42,037 nucleotides of DNA from Lysobacteraceae bacterium (GCA_013823855.1 PNMW01000024.1:1-42037), one strand, 5' to 3'; positions 25,640-34,611 are shown, counted from the first letter of the stretch. The notes: a model not told the origin generated them from the letters alone. Translations and numbers: made by a program.

Positions 25640-27742
25640 ATGAACGGCGTAGACGACGACATCCGGGCCGACTTCCTCACTGAGGCCGGCGAACTGCTGG
25701 ACCGGCTCGGCGAGCAGCTGATCGACCTGGAACGCAATCCGCAGGATCGCGAGCTGCTGAACGCCGTGTTCCGCGCCTTCCACACCGTGAAGGGCGGAGC
25801 GGGCTTCCTGAACCTGAAGCACATGGTTGCGCTGTGCCACGTCGCCGAGGAAGTGTTCGGCGTGGTCCGCGCCGGCCATCGGCCGATGACCCCGGAGCTG
25901 ATGGACGCGACCATGCAGTCGCTCGATCAGCTGATCTCGATGATGGCCGAGGTCAGCGCCGGAAACGATCCGTCGCCAGCCCCGCCGGAACTGCTGGCCG
26001 CACTGAAGGCGAACGCGTCAACGACACCGGTGGCCGTTGCTGCACCGGAGCCGGTGGCGGTTGCGGTCGCACCGGGCGAGAAGCCGAAAGCCAAGGCCAA
26101 GCCGAAAGCAAAAGCGAAAGCCAAGCCTGCGTCCGATCCGGCGGCGAGCCTCGAAGACGAATTCGAAGCGCTACTCGATGCTCTGCATGGCGGCAAGCCG
26201 CCGGGTATCGATGCCCCTGCCGCCGCCCCTGCCGCAATGAGCCTGGAAGACGAATTCGAGGCGCTGCTCGATCAGATGCATGGGGGTGGCGCGCCGGGTG
26301 CTGCGCCGGTTGTTGCAAGCGCGGAACGGAAGCCCTCTCCCCCCGGGAGCGCGGAGCATGCTCCGCGGGGTGAGGGGCTGTCCTCATCGGTGAAGGAAGC
26401 CGATGAATCGAACAGCCTCCCTCACCCGTCGCACCTGTCCGTTCGACCCTCTCCCGGGGGGAGAGGGGAGACCGGCGCGCCGTCTGTCAGTGGCGTGCCG
26501 GCCTCGGTCGCTTCCACACCCGCTTCAGCCTCTTCCGCCGCCACCGGCGAAACCACCGTCCGCGTCGACACCGTGCGGCTCGACCAGATGATGAATCTGG
26601 TCGGCGAGCTGGTGCTGGTGCGCAATCGGCTGAAGACCCTGCGCGCCCGCAATGCCTCGCCGGAGGTCTATGCCAAGAGCGTCGGCGAGCTGGATCACAT
26701 CACCCGCAGCCTGCAGGCGGCGGTGATGAAGATCCGCATGCAGCCGATCAGGAAGGTGTTCTCCAAGTTCCCGAAGCTGGCCCGCGATGTCGCCCGCGGC
26801 CTCGGCAAGCAGGTCGATGTCGAGCTGATCGGCGAGGACACCGATCTCGACAAGAATCTCGTCGAGGCACTGGCCGATCCGCTGGTGCACATGGTCCGCA
26901 ACGCGGTCGATCACGGCATCGAGATGCCGCAGGTGCGCGCCGCCGCCGGCAAGCCGGCGACCGGCAAGCTGGTGCTGGCCGCCGAGCAGCAGGGCGATCA
27001 CATCCTGATCTCGGTCCGCGACGACGGCGCCGGCATCGATCCCGAGAAGCTGCGCAGGAAGGTCGTCGAGAAGGGCCTGATGGACCCGTCGCAGGCCGCC
27101 AAGCTGACCAGCGACGAATGCCTGCAGCTGGTGTTCATGGCCGGCTTCTCGACCAAGGAACAGGTCTCCGACCTGTCCGGTCGCGGTGTCGGCATGGATG
27201 TCGTGAAATCGAAGATCACCGCGCTCAACGGCAGCGTGGCGATCGAATCGAAGGTCGGGCAGGGCAGCTGCGTGAAGCTGCGCGTGCCGCTGACCCTGGC
27301 GATCCTGCCGGCGCTGATGGTGTCGGTCGGCGCCCGTCTGCTGGCGCTGCCGCTGGCCGATGTCTTCGACGTCTTCGCGCTCGATGAAACCCGGCTGCGG
27401 CGGCTCGACCAGTGGCAGGCGATCCTCTACCGCAACAGCACCCTGCGACTGATCGACCTGCAGGCCTGGAGCGGCGCCGGCGATCCGGTGGCCGGCGAGC
27501 ACGGCCCGGTGCCACGCCATGTCGTGGTGGCGCAGGCCAATGGCGAGCGTTACGGCTTCATCGTCCATTCGGTGAAGGCGCGCGAGGAAGTGGTGATCAA
27601 GCCGCTGGGTCTCGGCCTGCGCGGCCTGGCCGGGCTGGCCGGCGCCACCGTCACCGGCGAAGGCCGGGTGGCGCTGATCCTCGATTTCCCCGGCCTGGTG
27701 CGTGCCTGGTCGTCCGGCCTGCACGGCGTGAGCCTGTACTGA
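25640..27742 (+). CDS. cheA: Chemotaxis histidine kinase CheA (flagellar operon copy)
   Basis: 700 residues from ATG 25640. HPt (P1) domain with the phospho-accepting His48 (RAFHTVKGGAGF). A Lys/Ala/Pro linker (KPKAKAKPKAKAKAKPA, about 152-170) is followed by two copies of an acidic motif (SLEDEFEALLDALHGG and SLEDEFEALLDQMHGG), as in Pseudomonas-type CheA. An odd Pro/Gly/Ser-rich insert (about 231-277) is encoded by a REP-like palindrome. P3 dimerisation starts near 306 (RVDTVRLDQMMNLVGEL), then the HATPase N box ('LVHMVRNAVDHGIE', about 415), G boxes ('DDGAGI', 'SGRGVGMDVV') and the CheW-like P5 (about 552-694). All kinase motifs are intact. cheB, which follows cheA in Pseudomonas, is absent. 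Confidence 0.96.
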   Translation: MNGVDDDIRADFLTEAGELLDRLGEQLIDLERNPQDRELLNAVFRAFHTVKGGAGFLNLKHMVALCHVAEEVFGVVRAGHRPMTPELMDATMQSLDQLISMMAEVSAGNDPSPAPPELLAALKANASTTPVAVAAPEPVAVAVAPGEKPKAKAKPKAKAKAKPASDPAASLEDEFEALLDALHGGKPPGIDAPAAAPAAMSLEDEFEALLDQMHGGGAPGAAPVVASAERKPSPPGSAEHAPRGEGLSSSVKEADESNSLPHPSHLSVRPSPGGRGETGAPSVSGVPASVASTPASASSAATGETTVRVDTVRLDQMMNLVGELVLVRNRLKTLRARNASPEVYAKSVGELDHITRSLQAAVMKIRMQPIRKVFSKFPKLARDVARGLGKQVDVELIGEDTDLDKNLVEALADPLVHMVRNAVDHGIEMPQVRAAAGKPATGKLVLAAEQQGDHILISVRDDGAGIDPEKLRRKVVEKGLMDPSQAAKLTSDECLQLVFMAGFSTKEQVSDLSGRGVGMDVVKSKITALNGSVAIESKVGQGSCVKLRVPLTLAILPALMVSVGARLLALPLADVFDVFALDETRLRRLDQWQAILYRNSTLRLIDLQAWSGAGDPVAGEHGPVPRHVVVAQANGERYGFIVHSVKAREEVVIKPLGLGLRGLAGLAGATVTGEGRVALILDFPGLVRAWSSGLHGVSLY
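26331..26470. repeat. REP-like palindromic element inside cheA
   Basis: Two palindromes frame the segment: GCGGAGCA/TGCTCCGC (26351-26366, perfect) and CCCTCTCCC (26447-26455) with GGGAGAGGG (26459-26467). The flanks CCCTCTCCCC, GGGGTGAGGGG and CCTCACCC are typical of intergenic repeats in GC-rich gammaproteobacteria. It is read in frame as a Pro/Gly/Ser/Arg-rich stretch in the CheA linker. Confidence 0.6.
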
Positions 27743-27763
27743 TCCGCGACAGGCCTGTCGATC

Positions 27764-28504
27764 ATGGACCTCTTGAGCATCATCGGCTTCGTGCTGGCGG
27801 CGATCGCGATCGTCGGCGGCTCGATCCTGAAAGGCTCGGGCGTGGCCGCGCTGTGGGGGCCGGCGGCGTTCGTGATCGTCATCGTCGGCACCCTGGCGGC
27901 GATCACCGTGCATACGCCGATGGCGACCTTCAAGCGCGCCATGCAGATGGCGAAATGGGTGTTCCGGCCGCCGCAGGTGGACGGCGGCGCGCTGATCGCC
28001 AAGATCGTCGAATGGAGCAACAGCGCCCGCAAGCAGGGTCTGCTGGCGCTCGAAGGCGCGGTCGGCAGCGAGACCGATCCGTTCATCCAGAAAGGCCTGC
28101 AGATGCTGGTCGACGGCGCCGAGCCGGACGTCATCCGCTCAACACTGGAAGTGCAGGTGTCGACCCGCGAGCACTTCGATCTGGCCGGTGCCAAGGTCTG
28201 GGAAGGCATGGGCATCTATGCGCCGACGCTCGGCATCATCGGCGCGGTGATGGGCCTGATGGCGGTGATGCAGAACCTCAACGATCCGTCGAAGCTCGGC
28301 CACGGCATCAGCGCCGCGTTCGTCGCCACCATCTACGGCATCGCCAGCGCCAACCTGTTCTTCCTGCCGATGGCTTCGAAGCTGAAGGCGGCGGTGGCTT
28401 CGCAGGTGCGCACCCAGGAAATGGTCATCGAAGGCCTGATCGCGATTTCCAACGGCGAGAACCCGCGGAACATCGAGGTCAAGCTGTCCGGCTTCCTGCA
28501 CTGA
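27764..28504 (+). CDS. motC: Flagellar stator protein MotC (MotA/PomA-type)
   Basis: 246 residues with four membrane segments (about 4-22, 31-50, 150-172, 180-200). The segment 'YAPTLGIIGAVMGLMAVMQN' around residue 152 holds the conserved proline of the ion channel, and 'GKGAALWGP/FVIVIVGTLAA'-type helices open the protein. The large cytosolic loop between segments 2 and 3 carries charged residues for contact with FliG. It pairs with the MotB-like gene 13 bases downstream. The place after cheA matches motC of Pseudomonas. Confidence 0.93.
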   Translation: MDLLSIIGFVLAAIAIVGGSILKGSGVAALWGPAAFVIVIVGTLAAITVHTPMATFKRAMQMAKWVFRPPQVDGGALIAKIVEWSNSARKQGLLALEGAVGSETDPFIQKGLQMLVDGAEPDVIRSTLEVQVSTREHFDLAGAKVWEGMGIYAPTLGIIGAVMGLMAVMQNLNDPSKLGHGISAAFVATIYGIASANLFFLPMASKLKAAVASQVRTQEMVIEGLIAISNGENPRNIEVKLSGFLH

Positions 28505-28517
28505 CGGCGGCCCGGTC

Positions 28518-29540
28518 ATGGCCCGCCGCCGCGCTCACGAGGAGCACGCCAACCACGAAGCCTGGGCGATCCCCTACGGCGATCTGGTGACTCTGCTGCT
28601 GGCGCTGTTCGTGGTGCTGTACTCGATGTCCTCGGTCAACGAAGGCAAGTACCGGGTGCTGTCGGATTCGCTGAACGAAGCCTTCGGCGGCCGGCCGCGC
28701 AGCCCGTCGCCGATCCAGATCGGCGACAACCCGCAGCGCGGCACGGTGCCGTCACTGGTCAACCTGCTGCCCAGGCCCGGCGCTGGCGCCGGCAGGGCCG
28801 GCACCCAGATCGCGCCGGTGCGGCCGCCGCTGCCGTCCTACGGCCAGCCGCGCGGCGGCGAGCGCGACATCCGCCGGATGGCCGCCGAGGTCCAGAAGGC
28901 GATGGGCACGCTGATCGACCGCAAGCTGGTCGCGGTGCGCTCGAACGGCCTGACCCTGGAGATCGAGATCCGCGCCGACATCCTGTTTCCGAGCGGCGTC
29001 GCCGAAGTCTCCGACGCGGCCCGGCCGGTGCTGGCGCGGGTCGCCGGCATCCTCAAGCCGTTCCCGAACCCGGTGCGCGTCGAAGGTCATACCGACGACG
29101 TGCCGATCGCCACCCCTGCGTTTCCATCGAACTGGCAGCTGTCGTCGGCGCGGGCGGCGAGCGTCGTCGCGCTGTTCATGGCCGGTGGTCTGGATCCGAT
29201 CCGGCTCAGCGTCGCCGGCTTCGGCGAGTTCCAGCCGAAGGCGCCGAACGCCACCGCCGAAGGCCGCAATGCCAACCGGCGGGTGCTGATCGTGGTGCTC
29301 GGCACGCCGGAGGCCGCTGTCGCGGCGCAGGACCCTGCCGCTGGACCGCCGCGGACGCCCGCTCCGCCGGAAGCCGCTGCAGCGAACCCGGCGCCGGCCG
29401 ACACGGTGGCAGCCGAGGCGCCGACGATCGCGCCGATGCCGGCGTACAGCGCCGCCGATGCCGCCTCCGACCAGATGGTCGACGACGTCCTCGCAAGCGA
29501 GCTGCTGCCGCATCAGCGGGCGGCCGCGTCGTCGCCGTGA
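28518..29540 (+). CDS. motD: Flagellar stator protein MotD (MotB-type, OmpA domain)
   Basis: 340 residues. A cytosolic N-terminus (MARRRAHEEHANHEAWAIPY) precedes one membrane helix (about 22-38) with Asp22 (PYGDLVTLLLALF), the proton-binding residue. A linker leads to the peptidoglycan-binding OmpA domain (about 150-265: 'LFPSGVAEVSDAARPVL', 'VEGHTDDVPI', 'NRRVLIVVLG'). The C-terminal 70 residues are Pro/Ala-rich and end with 'ASDQMVDDVLASELLPHQ', an acidic amphipathic stretch not usual in MotB. It forms the stator with MotC. Confidence 0.93.
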   Translation: MARRRAHEEHANHEAWAIPYGDLVTLLLALFVVLYSMSSVNEGKYRVLSDSLNEAFGGRPRSPSPIQIGDNPQRGTVPSLVNLLPRPGAGAGRAGTQIAPVRPPLPSYGQPRGGERDIRRMAAEVQKAMGTLIDRKLVAVRSNGLTLEIEIRADILFPSGVAEVSDAARPVLARVAGILKPFPNPVRVEGHTDDVPIATPAFPSNWQLSSARAASVVALFMAGGLDPIRLSVAGFGEFQPKAPNATAEGRNANRRVLIVVLGTPEAAVAAQDPAAGPPRTPAPPEAAAANPAPADTVAAEAPTIAPMPAYSAADAASDQMVDDVLASELLPHQRAAASSP

Positions 29541-29583
29541 TCGTCCGTCGCACCACCGCGTCTTTCGCCACGCCCACCGAGCC

Positions 29584-30066
29584 ATGACCATGAATATCCG
29601 CCGCGCCCAGGACGACTCCACGCGCTGGGTCACCTTCGAACTCGCCGGCCAGCTCTACGGCCTGGAAATCCTGAAAGTGCAGGAAGTGCTGGCCGACACC
29701 GAAATCGAATCGGTGCCCGGCGCGGTGCCGCAGATCCTCGGCGTCGCCAACCTGCGCGGCGCCATCGTCACCATCCTCGACCTGCGCCTGCGCCTCGGCC
29801 TGGCCCCGCGGCCGCTGGCGGCGCCGGTCTGCTGCGTGGTGGTCGACGGCCACGGCGAATCGGTGGGCCTGCGGGTCGATCGCGTCGTCGATGTCCGGCG
29901 CATCGCCGAAGGCGCGATCAAGCGGGCCCCGGCGACCGGCGGCGAGGCGGCGACCTCGGGCGTCATGGGCGTGGTCAGCCGCCCCGGCGAACTGCTGACC
30001 CTGCTCGATGCCGATCTGCTGGTGGCGGTGCTGGCGCCGGCGCTGAACCTGGCGCGCGCCGCCTGA
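29584..30066 (+). CDS. cheW: Chemotaxis coupling protein CheW (first copy)
   Basis: 160 residues. SH3-like CheW domain from 'WVTFELAGQLYGLEILKVQE' through 'IESVPGAVPQILGVANLRGA' and 'IVTILDLRLRLGL' to 'LLTLLDADLLV'. It links CheA to receptors. The ATG at 29584 is followed by another in frame at 29590; no strong ribosome site separates them. In Pseudomonas a ParA-type protein and a second CheW-like protein (ParP) lie between motD and cheW; neither is present here. Confidence 0.93.
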   Translation: MTMNIRRAQDDSTRWVTFELAGQLYGLEILKVQEVLADTEIESVPGAVPQILGVANLRGAIVTILDLRLRLGLAPRPLAAPVCCVVVDGHGESVGLRVDRVVDVRRIAEGAIKRAPATGGEAATSGVMGVVSRPGELLTLLDADLLVAVLAPALNLARAA

Positions 30067-30166
30067 TCCCGCCGGGAATCCGGCGACGGCGACGGGAACA
30101 GGACTTGAAAGGCGTCCCCCGTCGCCGACCGACGCTTCCTCCGCCTCCGGCCAGAGCCCCTATCCG

Positions 30167-30526
30167 ATGAACGAACCATCTCCCGATCCGGTCGCCCCGC
30201 GCGGCAAGCCCGCCCGGCGTCCGCGCCGCAAGGCGGCCGCCGAGGCGCCGGCGATGCTGTCGATTCCCGCCGATGCCGGCATCGAGGAAACCGGGCCGCT
30301 GCGCGAGCTGCTCGCCGCCCGTCTCGACGACGCCGTGGTGACGCTCGACGGCAGCCAGGTGCAGCGCATCCATACCAGCGCGCTGCAACTGCTGCTGATG
30401 TTCAGCCGCGACCGCGCCCGCGCCGGACACCGCACCGTCTGGCACGCCCCCTCCGCCACCCTGCATGGTGCCGCGCGCCTGCTGGGCCTTGTCCCCTTCC
30501 TTGAACTCGCCCGGGAACTGTCATGA
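30167..30526 (+). CDS. STAS-domain protein with basic N-terminal tail
   Basis: 119 residues. Residues 1-29 are Pro/Arg/Lys-rich and disordered (PRGKPARRPRRKAAAEAP); the rest is a STAS domain ('LSIPADAGIEETGPLRELLA', 'VVTLDGSQVQRIHTSALQLL', 'GLVPFLELARELS'). The switch site reads I-H-T70-S71-A-L, so a phosphorylatable Ser/Thr is kept. STAS genes often precede cheY-cheA in accessory chemotaxis clusters, but their role there is poorly known. Its stop overlaps the next cheY-like start (ATGA). An internal Met30 is an alternative start. Confidence 0.85.
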   Translation: MNEPSPDPVAPRGKPARRPRRKAAAEAPAMLSIPADAGIEETGPLRELLAARLDDAVVTLDGSQVQRIHTSALQLLLMFSRDRARAGHRTVWHAPSATLHGAARLLGLVPFLELARELS

Positions 30527-30888
30527 GCCACCGCGTCCTTGCTGTTGATGATTCCGCCTCGATGCGCCAGATGGTCGCCTTCACGCTGAAGTCCGCCGGC
30601 TTCGATGTCGCCGAGGCGGAAGACGGCGCGGTGGCGCTGAAGCTGGCGCAGAAGGAGAAATTCAAGCTGGTGCTGGCCGACGTCAACATGCCGAACATGG
30701 ACGGCCTGACCCTGGTCAGGAACCTGCGCACGCTGGCCGACTACAAGTTCACGCCGCTGCTGATGCTGACCACCGAGTCGACGCCGGAGAAGAAGGCCGA
30801 AGGCAAGGCCGCCGGCGCCACCGGCTGGCTGGTCAAGCCGTTCAATCCGGAACAGCTGATCGCGACCATCCAGCGCGTGCTGGGGTAG
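30523..30888 (+). CDS. CheY-like response regulator (second)
   Basis: 121 residues, one receiver domain. Asp9-Asp10 (LAVDDSASMRQ), acceptor Asp53 (VLADVNMPNMDGL), Thr83/Thr84 (LMLTTEST) and the Lys of 'GWLVKPFNPEQL' are intact. The 'TTESTPEKKAEGKAAGATGW' stretch is typical of the CheY that goes with STAS-cheY-cheA clusters. It is distinct from CheY at 24416. Coupled to the STAS gene by a 4-base overlap and followed 2 bases later by a histidine kinase. Confidence 0.93.
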   Translation: MSHRVLAVDDSASMRQMVAFTLKSAGFDVAEAEDGAVALKLAQKEKFKLVLADVNMPNMDGLTLVRNLRTLADYKFTPLLMLTTESTPEKKAEGKAAGATGWLVKPFNPEQLIATIQRVLG

Positions 30889-30890
30889 TC

Positions 30891-32207
30891 ATGGACGCGG
30901 CGGCGATCGAGGTCGACGCCGGCTCGGCAGCGGCTTCCGCCGTCGCTGCCGCTGCCCGGATCAGCGCGCTGGAGCAGCAGGTTCGCGACCGCGATGCCGA
31001 GCTGCTGATGAACCAGCGGCAGATGAGCGCCGTCTACGGCTATCTGCTCGGGCTCTACGAAGTGATACCCGGCGCGCTGCTGACCCTGTCGCCGCGCGGC
31101 GAGATCACCCGCACCAACCGCGAATTCCACAGCCTGCTCGGCATCAAGGCCGGCAGCAGCATCCATCGCTCGCTGTCCCGCTTCTGGCCGACCGCGCCGG
31201 CGTTCATCAAGCGCTGCCTGGCGGCGCGCGACGCGCTGCACCGCGCCGAGGACCAGTGGCAGACCCGCGACGGCGGCAGCATCCCGGTGCTGCTGTCGTC
31301 GTCCTGCCAGCGCGACGAGACCGGCGAGCCGCTGGCGATCCTGGTGGTCGCCATCGACCTGCGCGAGCAGCGCAAGCTGGAACTGGACCTGCGCCAGGCG
31401 CAGAAGCTGGAATCGCTCGGCCAGCTGGCGGCCGGCATCGCCCACGAGATCAACACGCCGATGCAGTTCGTCGGCGACAACCTGCATTTCATCCACGAAT
31501 CGTTCGACGCGCTTGGCAAGGTGGTCGACGCCGGTATCGCGATCCGTGAAGGCCGGCTGGCCGCCGAGGCCTTCGACAGCACGCTCGCCGAAGCCGATGT
31601 CGAGTTCCTGCGCCGCCGGGTGCCGCGGGCGATCGACCGCTCGATCGAAGGCGTGCACCGCGTCGCCGGCATCGTCGAGGCGATGAAGCGCTTCTCGCAT
31701 CCGCGCAGCGAGCTGGCCGAGGTCGATGTCAACGCCAGCCTCGCCGATGCGCTGATCGTCGCCCACAACCAGTACAAGTACCTCGCCGACGTGGTCACCG
31801 ACTACGGCGCGCTGCCGCGGATCCTGGCCCACGGCAGCGATCTGAACCAGGTGTTCCTGAACCTGCTGGTCAACGCCGCCCACGCCATCGAGGCGCACGG
31901 CGACGGCCGGCGCGGCACCATCAGCGTGCGCACCGACCGCGTCGGCGATCAGGTGCGGGTGCGGATCGGCGACACCGGCACCGGCATTCCGGAGGCCATC
32001 CGCCAGCGCGTGTTCGACCCGTTCTTCACCACCAAGGCGGTCGGCAAGGGCACCGGCCAGGGGCTGGCGATCGCCCGCAACGTGGTTGTCGACCGCCATC
32101 ACGGCAGCCTCGATTTCGACACCGAGGTCGGTGTCGGCACCACGTTCGCGATCCGCCTGCCGGTGGCCGGTCCCGGCACCCTGCCGCCGGACGGAGAGGC
32201 GCCATGA
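30891..32207 (+). CDS. PAS-domain sensor histidine kinase, soluble
   Basis: 438 residues with no membrane segment. An N-terminal coiled coil (about 20-45), a PAS domain (about 52-165: '[20 protein letters not shown]', 'IDLREQR'), the HisKA H box '[16 protein letters not shown]' with His185, a long helical insert (about 200-260), then the HATPase: N box '[15 protein letters not shown]', '[11 protein letters not shown]', 'FDPFFTTK' and '[11 protein letters not shown]'. The 'HEINTP' form is that of kinases paired with REC-HDOD or HD-GYP regulators. Its stop overlaps the next gene, a REC-HDOD protein, by ATGA, so these are the likely partners. Confidence 0.93.
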   Translation: MDAAAIEVDAGSAAASAVAAAARISALEQQVRDRDAELLMNQRQMSAVYGYLLGLYEVIPGALLTLSPRGEITRTNREFHSLLGIKAGSSIHRSLSRFWPTAPAFIKRCLAARDALHRAEDQWQTRDGGSIPVLLSSSCQRDETGEPLAILVVAIDLREQRKLELDLRQAQKLESLGQLAAGIAHEINTPMQFVGDNLHFIHESFDALGKVVDAGIAIREGRLAAEAFDSTLAEADVEFLRRRVPRAIDRSIEGVHRVAGIVEAMKRFSHPRSELAEVDVNASLADALIVAHNQYKYLADVVTDYGALPRILAHGSDLNQVFLNLLVNAAHAIEAHGDGRRGTISVRTDRVGDQVRVRIGDTGTGIPEAIRQRVFDPFFTTKAVGKGTGQGLAIARNVVVDRHHGSLDFDTEVGVGTTFAIRLPVAGPGTLPPDGEAP

Positions 32208-33382
32208 TCAACGTGCTGTTCGTCGACGACGAGGCCGATGTCCTCGAAGGGCTCGAGAACGGCCTGCGGCCATGGCGCCACCAATGGCAGCTGATGTTCG
32301 CCGGCAGCGGCGACGAAGCGTTGCAGGCGATGCGCGAGCGCCATGTCGATGTCGTGGTCAGCGACATGCGGATGCCCGGCATGGACGGTGCCGCGCTGTT
32401 GCGCACGGTGCGCGAGCGCCAGCCGGAAACGGTGCGGATCATGCTGTCCGGACAGGCCGACCGCGAAGGCGTGCTGCGTGCCTTGCCGGTGGCGCACCAG
32501 TTCCTGTCCAAGCCCTGCGACGCCCGCCGCCTGCACGCGATCATCAGCCGCTGCCGGCTGCTCAACGACGCGCTGTTCTCCGACGCCGTCAAGCAGGCGA
32601 TCGCCTCGGTGTCGGCGCTGCCGGCGCTGCCGCGGCTGTACTGGGAACTGGCCGAGGAACTGGAACGGCCGAACGCGACGGTCCGCCGCGTCGCCGCGAT
32701 CATCGAGCAGGACGTGGCGATGACTGCGCGGCTGCTGCAGGTGGTCAATTCGGCGTTCTTCGCGTTCGCCCGGCCGATCTGCTCGGTGCGTGACGCGGTG
32801 ACCATGCTCGGCCTGGAGCCGGTGCGGGCGCTGGTGCTGAGCAGCGAATTGTTCCGCGGCATGGCGCCGCGGTGCGCCGGCACCGGTCTCGACCTGGAAC
32901 GCCTGCACGCCCATGCGCTGCGGGTGGCGGCGATCGCCGAGACGCTGCCCGACGATCCGGAAACCCGGACCATCGCGATGGCCGCCGGCATGCTTCACGA
33001 CATCGGCCTGATGGTGATGAGCCTGCCAGCAAGTCGCCGCGATGCCGCACCGCTGCCGGCGCGCAGCGCCGAGCCGCCGCTGCTGTCCGGCTGCAGTCAC
33101 GCCCTGATCGGCGGCCATCTGCTGGCGCTGTGGGGCCTGCCGCAGCCGCTGATCGAGGCGGTGGCCTGCCAGCACCGGCCGAGCCTGCTCGACGACCTGC
33201 GGATGTCGGCGGCCGGCGCCGTGCACGTCGCCGACTGGATCGCCCACGAGCTGGCCGAAGATCATGCCGACGGCCACGGCGAACGGCTCGACGAGGCCTA
33301 CCTGCGCCGCATCGATCGCCTGCACTGCCTGCCGGACTGGCTGGACCGCCATCGCGGCGGCGGAGACGGCCATGGTCGCTGA
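32204..33382 (+). CDS. REC-HDOD response regulator
   Basis: 392 residues. Receiver domain (1-120) with Asp8-Asp9 and acceptor Asp54 (VVVSDMRMPGMDG), Ser82 in 'IMLSGQ', and Lys102 in 'FLSKPCD'. The HDOD domain (about 130-330) has 'LPALPRLYWELAEELE', 'IIEQDVAMTARLLQVVNSA', 'RDAVTMLGLEPVRAL' and 'AAGMLHDIGLMV'. HDOD proteins are HD-fold signalling domains without proven catalysis in most cases. It is overlapped at both ends by neighbours (4 bases with the kinase, 11 with the next regulator). Confidence 0.93.
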   Translation: MINVLFVDDEADVLEGLENGLRPWRHQWQLMFAGSGDEALQAMRERHVDVVVSDMRMPGMDGAALLRTVRERQPETVRIMLSGQADREGVLRALPVAHQFLSKPCDARRLHAIISRCRLLNDALFSDAVKQAIASVSALPALPRLYWELAEELERPNATVRRVAAIIEQDVAMTARLLQVVNSAFFAFARPICSVRDAVTMLGLEPVRALVLSSELFRGMAPRCAGTGLDLERLHAHALRVAAIAETLPDDPETRTIAMAAGMLHDIGLMVMSLPASRRDAAPLPARSAEPPLLSGCSHALIGGHLLALWGLPQPLIEAVACQHRPSLLDDLRMSAAGAVHVADWIAHELAEDHADGHGERLDEAYLRRIDRLHCLPDWLDRHRGGGDGHGR

Positions 33383-34607
33383 CACCCCCCGCCTGCGCGT
33401 GCTGCTGGTCGACGACGAGCCGGCCGTGCTCGAAGGCCTGGAGCTGCAGCTCGGCCGTCGCTACGAGGTGCATGCCACGGCACAGCCGGCGCAGGCGCTG
33501 AAGATGGTCGAGACCATGGCGCCATTCGCGATCGTGCTGTCGGACATGCGGATGCCCGGCATCGACGGCGCCGCGCTGCTGCGCGAGATCCGCAGCCGCC
33601 AGCCGCACGGCGTGCGGATGCTGCTCAGCGGCCATGCCGATATCGCCTCGGCGATCGCCGCAGTCAACGACGGCGGCGTGTTCCGCTACCTGACCAAGCC
33701 CTGTCCGCCGGCGCAGCTGCTGGCCGCGTTCGAGGCGGCCGCCCAGCACTACCGCGTGCAGGCCGCCGAACGGGCGCTGCTCGAACAGACCTTGCGCGGC
33801 GCGATCAAGGCGCTGGCCGAAGTGCTGGCGGTGGTCGATCCGGCGGGCCACGGCCAGGCGCTGCGGGTGCAGCAGCTGACCGCCGAACTGGCGCAGGAAC
33901 TGCGCTTCGTGCCGGACTGGCCGCTGGAAGTGGCGGCGCTGCTGTCGTCGATCGGCACGGTCAGCCTGCCGGCCGACGTGCTGCAGCGCCTGCACGCCGG
34001 CGAGATTCCGCTGCCCGACGAAGCCGAGATGCTGGCCCGGCTGCCGAAGCTCAGCGATCGCCTGCTGGCGGCGATCCCGCGTCTGGAGCCGGCCCGCGCG
34101 ATCCTGATGCTGAGCCACGGCCTGCCGTTGCCGGATGGCTGGAGCAGCGATTTCGGCAGCAGCGCGCTGGCCGTGCTGAACCGCTGCGCGTCGATCCTCA
34201 GGGTCAGCGAAGGTTTCGACACGCTGCTGACCCACGGCTACGGCAGCGCCGAGGCGCTCGGCGTGCTGCGCGCCCGCAAGGTGGCGGCCGATGCACCGGT
34301 GATCGAGGCGCTGGAATCGCTGCGCGCCCGCGATCAGGGCCGGGTGGCGGTGCGCCAGCTGCCGATCGCGATGCTGCGGCCGGGCATGGTGATCGCCGGT
34401 GACCTGTGCACCACCGCCGGCCAGCTTCTGGTGACCCGCGGCTTCGTGATCAGCGAAAGCTTTCTGGCCCGGCTGACCAATTTCTCCCGCGGCCGGGTCC
34501 GCGAACCGGTGCTGGTGCTGGTGCCGGATGTCGCGAGTGACGGCGCTGCTGTCGGCGCCGCAGCTGCCAGCGGCGAGCCCAAGCCGAATTCCCTGCAATT
34601 TGCCTAG
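33372..34607 (+). CDS. REC protein with degenerate HD-GYP domain
   Basis: 411 residues from ATG 33372. Receiver domain with Asp14-Asp15 (LLVDDEPAV) and acceptor Asp58 (VLSDMRMPGIDG) intact, with 'LLSGHADI' and 'YLTKPC'. The second half aligns with HD-GYP phosphodiesterases in outline but has lost the catalytic residues: the usual LLHDIGKxxxP reads 'LLSSIGTVSLPADVL', and the GYP loop reads 'LSHGLPLPDGWSSD'. The following 'FDTLLTHGYGSAEALGVL' matches the post-GYP helix. It should bind but not cut cyclic-di-GMP, if it binds at all. The C-terminus has an added domain ('AMLRPGMVIAGDLCTTAGQL'). Confidence 0.88.
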   Translation: MVADTPRLRVLLVDDEPAVLEGLELQLGRRYEVHATAQPAQALKMVETMAPFAIVLSDMRMPGIDGAALLREIRSRQPHGVRMLLSGHADIASAIAAVNDGGVFRYLTKPCPPAQLLAAFEAAAQHYRVQAAERALLEQTLRGAIKALAEVLAVVDPAGHGQALRVQQLTAELAQELRFVPDWPLEVAALLSSIGTVSLPADVLQRLHAGEIPLPDEAEMLARLPKLSDRLLAAIPRLEPARAILMLSHGLPLPDGWSSDFGSSALAVLNRCASILRVSEGFDTLLTHGYGSAEALGVLRARKVAADAPVIEALESLRARDQGRVAVRQLPIAMLRPGMVIAGDLCTTAGQLLVTRGFVISESFLARLTNFSRGRVREPVLVLVPDVASDGAAVGAAAASGEPKPNSLQFA

Positions 34608-34611
34608 TCCC

